DNA from: Eucommia ulmoides
Taxonomy: Eukaryota > Streptophyta > Magnoliopsida > Garryales > Eucommiaceae
Length of the DNA: 64,000 nt
Reading direction: 5' to 3'
NCBI GenBank assembly: GCA_016647705.1
Contig: CM028330.1
Location: 51,572,897-51,636,896, forward strand
Each line of letters begins with the position of its first letter. Position 1 is the stretch's first letter. Position numbers and translations under genes: made by a program. Under the pieces are notes generated by a model that was not told the origin of the DNA, ran no database searches, and saw nothing but the letters and a program-made list of their open reading frames with translations. Below are positions 49,788 through 59,776 of the stretch, piece after piece.

Positions 49788-50263
49788 TGATGATTCTGAA
49801 TGGTAGGAAGAAAGAGTTTTCTCGTGGTATATGATTTTTATACTACTGTTCAAAATATGTTTGTTTATACGTGTTAAGCTTGATCCATTTAAAAGTTGTA
49901 TTATTTAGAATGTATTATTATTTAAAATATTTTTATTAAGAAGGCAGTACACTCGTAGGTGGAGCAATTAGGAGTTGGTCCTCTACTAGAACTAAATAGA
50001 GTCATGCGATGGAGTCATATAGGAGTTTTGAGGTGAGCTATCAAATGTGAACCAGTGAGAGGTTCATGGGTAATTTATATTCCATTATACTTATATTTGG
50101 GGACGGGTGTGTCTCCATATGAGAGATTATGCATATCCTGTATAGGTGATTGTATAGTTGTTGTATGCATATTATAATATATTAGTTAATTGAATGTTCA
50201 GGTGATGTCGTGTTGTTGTCACGCCGGCCCCAGGATGACGGGTGTCCTGGACGGGTCGTGATA
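47362..50263 (+). mobile_element. Solo LTR of the gypsy chromovirus group, 2,902 bp
   Basis: It starts TGTAAGACCCCGAC and ends GGGTCGTGATA, paralleling the gypsy LTRs at 53105 and 59777. Five-base flanks TTATC (47357-47361) and TTATA (50264-50268) agree at 4 of 5, and the paralogous site at about 16870 lacks it. It shares AATTTAGGCCCTGTCAC then TTAGGTTCGCAGGC with the partial LTR at 27019, and the GACGATTTTATAAATGATATGG then GATCAAGCAGG block with 53105. A repeat run of CTCCCC...GGGGTGTGG hairpins is at 49180-49490. No internal coding is left. Confidence 0.85.
49725..49785. repeat. TA microsatellite, about 60 bp
   Basis: A pure TA run lies within the solo LTR. It can form a cruciform and is likely to vary in length. 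Confidence 0.9.
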
Positions 50264-50530
50264 TTATATCTTCATAGCCTTCTCCCTCTCCAACCAATTA
50301 ACCAAATTTTCTCTCTCCATCTATTAATAACGTATAAACTTTATTCAATTTCGTGTGCTCGAAAAAATATTCTAACAATTTTTAACCAAATAATAAAAAC
50401 TATTAAACAACAAAAAAAAGGACATATTAGATTATTTTAAAACTATTATTTGAAAAAACAAAATTTGAAAAACTCATCGAGGAGATTATTTACTTATTAT
50501 TTACTATCTTCTAAAAATAAATACGAGTGA

Positions 50531-50684
50531 TAAACATTAATAGTTTTAGAGGTTGACATTAATAGTTTTTTATGTTACAATTTTATTTTTATTTCTCAGC
50601 ATCAAATTTATTCTTGCTGTATTTTCATAAATTATATTAAATATAAAATTAAAAGCTCAATTGTAACTGTGTAATATTCAAAAG
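50531..50684. other. AT-rich spacer
   Basis: This is sequence between repeat R copy 2 and the SINE. Nothing is recognised. Confidence 0.4.
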
Positions 50685-50905
50685 CCAAGAGGTGTTAGTC
50701 CAGTTGATAAGGGGAGGTGTCTTATTTTCTTGTCAACCAGGATTCGACTCTCCTGGGGAGCACTCAAGGAATTAAATCATGAATTTAGTCTTGAATGCAC
50801 TAGACCGATGTGGAGGAATGTGCCCTTAAGATCATCTAGAAAGGTGATTAGTCAAGGGATCAATACATACCTTACCATGTAATAATAAATAAATAAATAT
50901 ATTTA
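50685..50905 (+). mobile_element. tRNA-derived SINE
   Basis: A polymerase III A box (TTAGTCCAGTTGATAAGG, 50695-50713) and B box (GGATTCGACTC, 50740-50750) lie in tRNA-like spacing. They are followed by a ~140 bp non-tRNA body and an (ATAA)n-type tail after ACCATGTAATAATAAAT. SINEs are copied in trans by LINE enzymes. A clear target duplication was not found. It resembles Au-type plant SINEs, but family assignment is tentative. Confidence 0.75.
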
Positions 50906-51331
50906 AAATAAAAATATATACTAATATATAGTTATTTTTTCTAAACACACATATTATGTTTGTATAAAACTAGTTATAATTATTTTTGAAGATATTATTA
51001 TCCCATTATATTCATTGAGTCACAATTTTACTATTAGTTTATAAATCATTAAATAAATTAATTTAAATATATTTGCCGATTGCTGGACAACCAACCATAA
51101 CCATTGCGCCGCTATTTTCAAATCCTGGACTATCAACACCGTTCACCGAAATCCACTGGACAACCGCAACTTTTGCCTAAATCTGGTCACTAGTCTCTGG
51201 ACCAAAAATCGAAATTTGTCTAAAAAAATCAAATCTAAATATTTGTCTAGGAAACTGAAATCAAATCAAACAAGAAAAAATCAATAACTAAAAGCGAATT
51301 GTTTTTCACGTTTCATGATGTGCGGACTACC
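50906..51331. other. AT-rich then mixed unassigned sequence
   Basis: The first half is AT-rich. About 51080-51320 contains repeated TGGACAACC and TGGACCA phrases with no recognised domain. It abuts the break in copia family A gag-protease sequence. Confidence 0.4.
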
Positions 51332-52287
51332 ATGGCGTGAAGCACCAGTGTCTACCTACCACCATTTGAATCCATCAACTATGTTGATTTCATAAATCAT
51401 AGCAACTAGTTGGTCCTCAATAAGATTCGCCTGCGGAGCAGGACGACGTCTTTGCCGGCAGTTCCGAGCCATATGACCCTCATTTCCACAGTTAAAGCAA
51501 GTAAACTATTCAAAATTATTTCTTGAAAGAGGTTTCAGCTGATTCTGATTTTGATGTGCATTCCTGTGTTGTGGTTGCGATTCTGATTCTTCATATTTTT
51601 TCTTTTGGGTTTCAGAATAGCAGAGGATGATTTTCTGTGAGCGTTATTGGACACAACAAGCACTTCATCTTTTTGATCTTGTTTGTGGGCTTCTTCCTCA
51701 TTCCAAAGCCGAGTGATCAAACTTTCTAAAGAAAACTATTTTATTTTGTGCCTGAGAGTATTCTTAAAATCTTTCCAAGAAGAGAGTAATTTGTCAATTA
51801 AAATAGCAACTTGAAATTATTCATCAAGGGACATACCTTCAGCAATTATTTCATGAACAATTTTCTGAAGTTCATGAGACTAGGCTTCCACAGATTTATC
51901 ATCGGTCATTTGGTATTTCAGATACCGACTAACAGCATATTTCTTCATTTCAGCCTCCTTAGTGTCGTATTTCTTAGAAAGAGCATCACAAATTTCTTTT
52001 GCAGTTTTGTTAGAACAATAATAGTCATACAAATCATCAGACAGACCATTAAGAATAAAATTCTTACAACGGAAATTATTTTCAACCCAAGACTTATCTT
52101 TCTGAATCTGAGTATCAGTAGGTTCTTTTAGTAATTCAGGTTTTTCGGTTGTACAGACATATGCTACTTTTTTAATAGTTAGAAAAAATAAGATCTTCTG
52201 TCTTCATCTTTTAAAATGAAACCCTTCGAAACGAAAGGGTTTGTTGAGATCAACAGTGACTTGTTTAAACTCGTGATCAGAAAACAT
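51332..52287 (-). pseudogene. Copia family A gag (to protease), broken
   Basis: An ATG at 52287 begins MFSDHEFKQVTVDLNKPFRF. A tryptophan-to-stop change (TGA) follows soon after. Later parts include [20 protein letters not shown], a CCHC knuckle (CFNCGNEGHMARNC) and the protease VDTGASRH, with further stops. It closely parallels the plus-strand frame at 24-430 and ends abruptly just after the protease motif. It reads away from the family A LTR at 52327, so gag follows the LTR directly. A standard tRNA-Met primer site is not evident. Confidence 0.85.
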
Positions 52288-52326
52288 CGTAGTAGATAAT
52301 CGACAGAAAATAGAGCATCTTAAAAT

Positions 52327-53104
52327 TGTTGCTGCTGAAAATAAATAAAGAATGAATTTACCGAAATTGCTTGGATTGAGTCGCGGACTAGGTCACTCTC
52401 TTTAAGATGTTTCGCGATTCTGACCAAGAATGTACAAGCAGTGTAACAACCCCGTCGTCCCCAGGATAAATCAACCCAAATCATATCTGTCTAAGACCTT
52501 CTTTGCACGGTAGAAAGCCTGAAAACTAAACACCCCCACACTATTTGGAAGACGAACAGACTGCTCGAAAACACGAATTTGAAAAGAAATAAAATTGTAT
52601 AGGTTGATCAGATTAATCGTTTGAATGAAAATAAAAAATAAAAAAAATAGTCTGATCAGAAAGCAAAGACTGATCGAGAAGTAAATTGTTCAAAAAGCAA
52701 CGACGAAGAACAATTTTGTTTCGGAAATATCAATGCAGTTTCTGGGAATTTTTTCGTATATCAAAAATAGATGAAAACGTTTGTATTTAAAGAGCAAAGA
52801 ACCGTATCAAAACCGTTGGAAACGGTTTGGGATTCGTGGAGAGATTTCGGGGATGTGGAGAGAATTGTGGAGTTAGATTATTCCAAGTCAAAATTATTTT
52901 CACAATAAAATAATAATCTTTAAATAAATTTTGTCTGAAAAAAATATAAGTGTCACTTCACCACACGCTCGGCATGGCACGACCAGCCGGGCAGACAACG
53001 GCGGCGGCGTGCGCGTGTGTGGTAAACCAGTAGGGATGTAACTCATCTCCCCTCCACAAAATGTGGGTACTCCTTAAGGCACACCCCATGTATTCCACAC
53101 ATTC
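52327..53104 (-). mobile_element. Family A LTR, inner part (split by gypsy)
   Basis: The reverse complement of this piece follows 3893-4856 from the GTGGAGGGGAG block through GTCGTCC, CTGCTTG and GACCTAGTCCGCGACTC to the CAACA end. The remaining start of the LTR is across the gypsy insertion at 62225-62347. Confidence 0.88.
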
Positions 53105-55570
53105 TGTAAGACCCTAATTTTGGCGCGTGCATAAACATTAGCTGCAATTTAGAATATTTAGAAAATAATATAGTAGATTGTGTTAAATAATATTTATTTT
53201 AAAAAAATTTAAGGGTTAATTCGCAATTTTAAAAATATTAATTTTGATTTGGGCTTAAATAATAACCTAAAGAAAAAATTAGGGGGGATTTATGTAATTT
53301 AAGAATAAATAAATAATAATAATCAATAATGGGTAGATGATCTCACTCCACTACCTGTGCCTACATATATGCACATCCATACGCGTACATGAGAGGGGAG
53401 CCTCAAAAGAAGAAACAAAACCAGAACACGAGAGAATGGGTCAGCGGGTGTCCATTCGGTCGATGGTGTGGTGCAGTCCAGGGATGTGTTTTGATGACAG
53501 TGTTGTTCATCCGGTGATCATCGTCGGTCATTCGGTGAGTATGTGTTCATCCGTTTGTTTTGGCGCTTGTGTGTATGTTTTATGTGTCATCCGGTGGGTA
53601 TTCTATTTTACCGAGAGGGTGTGTGCTGTGTGTGCATATGAAGTTCAGCCGGTGTGTAGGGGTCGTCCGACGAGTGTGTTTGTGTGTTCTGTGTGTGTGT
53701 GTGTCGTCGACGATTGTGTGTATGTGTATGTCGTCTTCGGTTGTGTGCTTCGATCGTCGGACGTTTTTGTGTGTGTGTGTGTGTGTTGCATCATTGCTAG
53801 TCGTTCGGTTGGTTGCCGTATTCTGTTCGTCGTGTGCATGTATGTGTGTGTGTATTGATGTTTACCGGTAGTGTATGAGATCGGATGTAGGGTGGGCTTT
53901 GCGTGTGTGAGTTGTGCAGGCGACGGAGTGTGTGGAACACCGACGTTGTGTTGCCATTCGGCTGTGAGTATGTTTCGCCGGTGGGTTGAGTGAGTGTGTG
54001 TGTGTGTGTGTGTTGTGTCGGCTAAACCCAGTAGAATAGAAACAGGAGAGAGAAAGTCAGTTGAACCAGGAGTAGAAACCCAGAACAGAAACAGAGGGTT
54101 GTCATCGCGGCGGTGAGATTCGTCGCCGCGGTAGTAAGATCCATCGACCAAAATAGAAAACAGAAAAGAAGAAAAAAAAAATTCAAAAATCAACTACTCG
54201 GCAGGCGAAAAATTTGAAACAGGTTCGCAGGCGCCAGCGTCCTGGTAGGTTTTGGAAGGTGATATTTTTGCAATGCGAAAATCGAGGTGAATGTACTATC
54301 TTCTATGTAAATTTATAAATTTTATTTTCGTATAAATTGTGGAAGAAAATATTTATTAAAATTGGACGATTTTATGACTGATGTGGATCAAGTAGGTTTT
54401 AAATGTAGAAGGTAATTTTTGTCCGACTATGCAATAGTTTTGATCCCGTTAGGAGGGTATGTCCTACGGGATGTTTTGACCTGTTAGGAGAGCACGTCCT
54501 GCAGGTGGTTGATTATTGTTATTAACCTGTTAGGAGTGTCGGTCCTACATGTGGTTGATTATTATGACCTGTCAAGAGGGCATGTCCTGCAGGTGGTTGA
54601 TAATATTATGACCTGTCAGGAGGATTAGTCCTACAGGTAGTTGATTATTATGACCTGTGAGGATTATTAGTCCTGCAGGTGGTTAATGATATTATGGCAT
54701 GTCAAGAAGATTAGTCCTGCAAGTGGTTGATTATTATGACCTGTTAGGAGGATTAGTCCTGCAGGTGGTTGTTAATACTATGACCTGTCAAGAGGATTAG
54801 TTCTCCAGGTGGTTGATTATTAAAACCTATCAGGAGGGTTAGTCCTACAGGTGGTTGATTGACCTGTCAGGAGTGTAAATTTTGCGGGCGGTACTCTTAC
54901 CATTGGGGATAATAAATAACCCTGGAACTGTTAGTCACTTTAGTTGGCACAGTTGTACAGGTTACGGTACCGTCGTAACTCCCGATCGTAAGGTAAAAAC
55001 GATCTTATAGCTATTAGGAGATGATGTGTGGGGTATTTTATTATATGTCGGAATGTTTGGAATGGTTGATTTAAAATGTTTGGATTGGGTATTTTAAATA
55101 TATTAGTTTTTTTTATTGGTGACAAGAAAACTAGATTTCCGTATGGTACGTGGTTATATTATATTATATTTTTGAAACGTGGTGTTTAATACTTATACTT
55201 GATCCATAAAATGTTCTTATTATGAAGACAATACACCGATAAAATATTTAGTTTTAGGTATCGCAGCTAGGAGTGGATCTACTACTAGCACTAGGTAGAG
55301 TCTGGAGGTGGTGTCATTTTGGAAGTGGGCCGGTCAGATGTGAATCATAGAAGGTTTAATTTTTTTTTGGGTGATTATGTTGTAAATATTTAGAACCGGT
55401 ATATTTTCAAATTTTAAAATGTGTAGATATATATTTTTGGAAAAAAAATTACAGTAGCACGTGTATGCATGTATATATGTATGTATGGATATTAGTTGAT
55501 TGGTCAGGTAGCGTCATGTCGACGTCACGCCCGGCCTCGGGCGGTGGGGGCCCAAGGTAGGGGTATGACA
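53105..55570 (+). mobile_element. 5' LTR of the gypsy element
   Basis: It is 2,466 bp, with a TATA-like ACATATATG near 53364, GT-rich simple repeats (53520-54020), and about ten ~42 bp units of the GACCTGTCAGGAGG type (54470-54870). The 3' LTR matches along its length, with roughly one difference per ten bases in stretches I compared by eye. Long frames across the GT-rich part are chance. Confidence 0.92.
54470..54870 (+). repeat. ~42 bp tandem hairpin repeats in 5' LTR
   Basis: Units read GACCTGTCAGGAGGATTAG then TCCTGCAGGTGGTTGATTAT. Within each, CCTGNCAGGA and TCCTGCAGG can pair. The same array is at 61125-61530 in the 3' LTR and, inverted, at 27720-27920. Confidence 0.88.
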
Positions 55571-55574
55571 TTTG

Positions 55575-55587
55575 TGATATCAGAGCC
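55575..55587 (+). promoter_or_regulatory. Primer binding site of the gypsy element
   Basis: TGATATCAGAGCC lies four bases after the LTR end. It differs by one base from TGGTATCAGAGCC, the tRNA-Met site of this lineage, and CTAGATTATAGG follows as is common in Tekay/Del elements. Confidence 0.8.
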
Positions 55588-56274
55588 TAGATTATAGGTT
55601 CTATAGACGTGTCTGGTTGCCGAGCCAACGGTGGATCTTGAGATAGGGTGTTGATAGGTGGGTTCGGCACGTGAGTGATAGTTATTGCATTGCATTAGAT
55701 AGCACATTGGCATCGTGCATTGTTATTAGTCTTGTTGGCCCTCTCTTAACATATAGTGAATTAGTAATAGATAAATAGGAAAGCCTGACCACTGGTCGAA
55801 ACTGTTGCATTCTTTTCCTAGTCTCGTTTTCCGTTAACATGAATAACTATAAAGTTGACAATTTGTTGTGCGATGAAAGTGTGATACTGCTAGTTAGTGG
55901 ATTGGGTGGTGGTGTTGGTAGTGGTGATGGATGAATTATGATAGTGGTGGTGCTAGTGGTTTTAAATGTTAAATTATAACTGATAAGTAATTATATTTGT
56001 ATTACTTGACATTGGGATTCACTATCGGTAGTACTTAATATTTTAGTTGTTAACCCAATAGTGTGACAAAGCACACTTAATTCGTCTAATCCTAACTATT
56101 AATTGGATTATTAGACAACACCTTACTGGTATTATGGGTTGTATTATTATTTAAAATATATGGATTCTATCATAGCGTACAACATCCAAGGGGGTGCATA
56201 AAACTGTTTTCTAGGAAATACTAAGGAGACCTTGTGTTTTTATTGGAGGGGGAGTTCATATTATTAAAACAAAA
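55588..56274 (+). other. Gypsy leader region
   Basis: This non-coding stretch lies between primer site and gag relic. It contains GTGGTG-type simple repeats (55905-55965). Nothing else is recognised. Confidence 0.55.
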
Positions 56275-56495
56275 GAGGATGACCGTTCGGCAACATGAAA
56301 TTAAATTTGATGTCCTGTCCCGATTCGCTCCCTATTTGGTGAAAACGAAAGAGACAATATGTAAACAATTCTAGAAAGGGCTTGATCTAGAAATACATTC
56401 CAGGCTAACGGGTAAGCAGATCAAAAGTTATGTGAAAATTAGTAAACACGATGAAACTAATAGAGAATGATGTGCGGGAAGCAACTGAGAACTGT
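56275..56495 (+). pseudogene. Gypsy gag fragment
   Basis: With one stop, the translation reads VRQHEIKFDVLSRFAPYLV, KTKETICKQF, then GLDLEIHSRLTGKQIKSYVK. This is the E..F..LSRFAP...F..GL...I signature of plant gypsy gag. The rest of gag, the zinc knuckle and the first half of the protease are deleted; protease sequence follows within about 40 codons. Confidence 0.7.
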
Positions 56496-59400
56496 GAGTC
56501 AGTGTTGATAGATAGTGCGTATAAAAATAGTCCGCTTCGGATTGGTGATAGAGAATTATTAGTAGATCTACGACCCCTGAGTATTCACAATTTTGATGTG
56601 ATATTGGGTATGGATTTGCTATCTAGTTATCATGCCATGATGGATTGTTTTAGAAAGGAAGTTATCTTTCGGGTCGCAGGCGAGCCAGAGTTTGCATTTT
56701 TGGGAGACAGAATCATTACCCTTGTTAGTTTGATTTCAATTCTAGAGGCTAGAAAATTATTAAAGAAGGGATGTCATGGATACCTTGCAAATATGATTGA
56801 CACCAGTCGGAATGAGGTGCAGGTGGCAAATATCTTAGTGGTCAGGGATTTTTTTGATGTATTTCCAGAAGAATTACCAGGTTTGCCAGTGTATAGGGAG
56901 ATGAAATTCACTATCGAGTTACTTCCAAGAACTACTCCGATATCAATTCTACCCCTATCGTATGGTGCCTACCGAGCGGAATGAATTGAAAATTCAGTTA
57001 CAAGATCTGTTCGACCGCAGGTTTATCAGACCTAGTGTTTCTCCATAGGGAGGCCCAATGTTCTTCGTAAAGAAGAATGGTGGCACGCTGAGGATGTGTA
57101 TTGATTACCGACAGTTGAATAAGGTAATAGTTCATAATAAATACCTGTTGCCTAGGATTGATGATCTGTTCAACCAATTGCAGAAGGCCAGAGTGTTTTC
57201 CAAAATAGATCTTCAATCAGGATATCACCGATTGAAAGTCAGAGACAGTGACGTGGCGAAAACAGCGTTCCGTACAAGGTATGGGCATTATGAATTCTTA
57301 GTTATGCCATTTGGATTAACGAATGCCCCTGCTGCCTTTATGAATTTGATGAATTGGATCTTCCAACCCTATCTAGATCAATTTATTATCGTATTCATTG
57401 ATAATATATTGATTTATTCCTAAAATAAAAAATAGCATGCAGAGCATCTCAAAATTGTGTTGCAAACTTTGCGAGAGAAACAGTTGTATGCAAAATACAG
57501 TACATGTGAGTTTTGGTTGGATAGAGTTGTATTCTTGGGGCATGTTATCTCGAGGGATGGTATTCAAGTGGATCCAAAAAAAGTCGAAACCGTTGTTCAA
57601 TGGGAAAGGTCGAAAAGTATAACCGAAGTTCAAAACTTTTTGGGATTGACAGGTTATTATCATCGATTTGTGCAGGAATTTTCTGTTATAGCTGCCCCGT
57701 TGACTCGATTGACCTGCAAGGAATCTAAATTCGAGTAGACTGACAAATGTGAGCATAGTTTCCAAGAGCTGAAGAGTAGACTGATATCTACACCAATACT
57801 TTTCCTTCCAACTGAAGGTGATGGCTTTGTGATCTACAGTGATACGTCATACCAAGGGCTAGGGTGTATACTGATACAACATGGTCAGGTGATTGCATAT
57901 GCCTCCCGATAATTAAAGAGTCGTAAACGTAATTACCCGACGCATGATTTGGAGTTGGCGACGAATGTGTTGCATTGAAGATTTGGAGGCATTACTTGTA
58001 TGGCGACACTTGTGAAATATACACTGACCACCAAAATTTAAAATACTTGTTTATTCATAAGGAACTAAATCTGAGGCAAATACGTTGGATAGAATTGATC
58101 AAGGACTATGATTATATTATCCACTATCATTCTGAAAAGACCAATATTGTGGCAGATGCGCTAAGTCGAAAATTCGCAGGTTCGGTCGCACACATTCAAG
58201 TTGTTCATACTAATCTATACACTGAGTTGAGATCTTTGTGAGTTCAGTTGGCAGTTGGTCAGACGGCAGCGTTACTTGCGATTTTGACTTTGAGACTGAC
58301 ATTGATCGACTATATTATAGAAGCGCAGAAGTCAGATACCCAATTGGAGAAGATCCGAGGTGAAGTAAAAAATGGTCACAGCGTTGACTATCGTGTCAGG
58401 GATAATGATAAGGCTTTGATGGTTGGAAATAAACTGTGTGTGCCTGATGATGCCAATCTGAAGAAAAATATCTTGGAAGAAGCACACAGCTCAGCATACG
58501 CAATACACCCAGGCAGTACCAAGATGTATCGGGATCTACGAGAACACTATTGGTGGAATGGAATGAAACGAGAAATTGCTAAATTTGTTACTGGATGTCT
58601 CGTTTGTCAGCAAGTCAAGATCGAGCACCAACGTCTAAGTGGATTGTTGCAGTCTTTACTTATCCCAAAGTGAAAATGGGAGCATATTACGATGGATTTC
58701 ATTTTAGGATTACCCCATACCCAAAAGGGACATAATTCCATCTAGGTAATTGTTGATGGGCTTACTAAATTTGCTTATTTTCTGGCCGTAAAGACGACGT
58801 ACTCTCTGGATCAGTATGCCCAATTGTATATTGATGAAATTGTTAGACTACATAGTGCACCGGTTTTCATAGTGTCGAATAGAGATTCGAGATTTACTTC
58901 GAAGTTCTGACCGAGTCTCCAAACTGCTCTAGGCACTAAATTGAAATTCAGTACCGCCTTTCATCCTTAGACTGACAGCCAATCAGAGCGTACGATTCAG
59001 ACGTTGGAGGATATATTGAGGAGATGTGTTCTGGAATTTCCTGGTAGCTGGGATGATCATTTGACGTTAATGGAATTTGTCAATAATAACAACTACCATT
59101 CGACAATTGAGATGGCACCGTATGAAGCCTTGTATGGCAAGAGATGCAGAACTTCAATCTGTTGGATTGAAGTGGGGGAATAAAAATTATTGATGCCAAA
59201 TATAGCTCAAATGACAGCAGACAAAGTAAAGGTCATTCAGGAAAGATTGAGAATTGCTCAGAGTCTGCAAAAGAGTTATGTTGACAAGCATAGGCGGGAG
59301 TTGGAATTTGAAGTAGAGGATCATGTGTTTTGCGTATATTCCCGTGGAAGGGCATAATGAGGTTTGGGAAGAAAGAAAAGTTAAGTCCGAGATATATCGG

Positions 59401-59756
59401 GCCATACGAGATTTTAGAACGGGTCGGCACGACAACTTATCGACTTGTCTTACTGCCAGAATTATCCAAATTACACGATGTCTTCCACATATCAATACTT
59501 AGGAAATATGTGTCAAATCCTTCGCATGTGTTAACTTCTCAACCAATTGAATTGGAAGAGGATTTGACATACGTTGAGGAGCCAGTCCAAATTTTGAATC
59601 GTAAAGAACAAGTGTTGCGGACGAAAACGATTTCATTAGTGAAAGTGTTATGGTGCAGTTATTCTGTAGATGAGATGACGTGGGAACGATAAGATGAGAT
59701 GAGAGATAAATATTCGCACTTATTCAGTCAAGGTAACTAAAATTTCAGGACGAAAT
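56496..59756 (+). pseudogene. Gypsy pol: protease end, RT, RNase H, integrase, chromodomain
   Basis: In order: protease tail (DVILGMDLLSSYHAMMDC), reverse transcriptase ([33 protein letters not shown]), RNase H ([22 protein letters not shown]), integrase zinc site (58470-58620) and core with D, D and E blocks (58690-59000), and a terminal chromodomain (59570-59742: VQILNRKEQVLRTKTISLVK, VLWCSYSVDEMTWER). The catalytic RT motif reads FIDN instead of FIDD. Breaks include a frameshift near 56950, W-to-stop at about 57046, a stop after the RT motif, a frameshift near 57968 and stops in integrase. Confidence 0.92.
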
Positions 59757-59763
59757 TTCTTTT

Positions 59764-59776
59764 AGGAGGGAAGGGT
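59764..59776 (+). promoter_or_regulatory. Polypurine tract of the gypsy element
   Basis: AGGAGGGAAGGGT immediately precedes the TGTAAGACCC start of the 3' LTR, as expected for plus-strand priming. Confidence 0.85.

Larger units (their letters stand above)
43790..50530 (-). repeat. Repeat R, copy 2 (inverted, split by two insertions)
   Basis: The pieces 43790-43880, 46887-47361 and 50264-50530, joined in order, are the reverse complement of 16607-17470. The first gap is the 3 kb Mutator-like element; the second is the solo gypsy LTR. It includes one terminal repeat of the small Mutator-like element seen at 16922 (near 47230-47308). Confidence 0.75.

Noticed and set aside
53337-54193. Long frames on both strands in the gypsy 5' LTR (and again at 60009-60839)
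   Set aside because: They run through GTGTGT repeats in non-coding LTR sequence, are rich in Cys/Val or Thr/His, and match no family.
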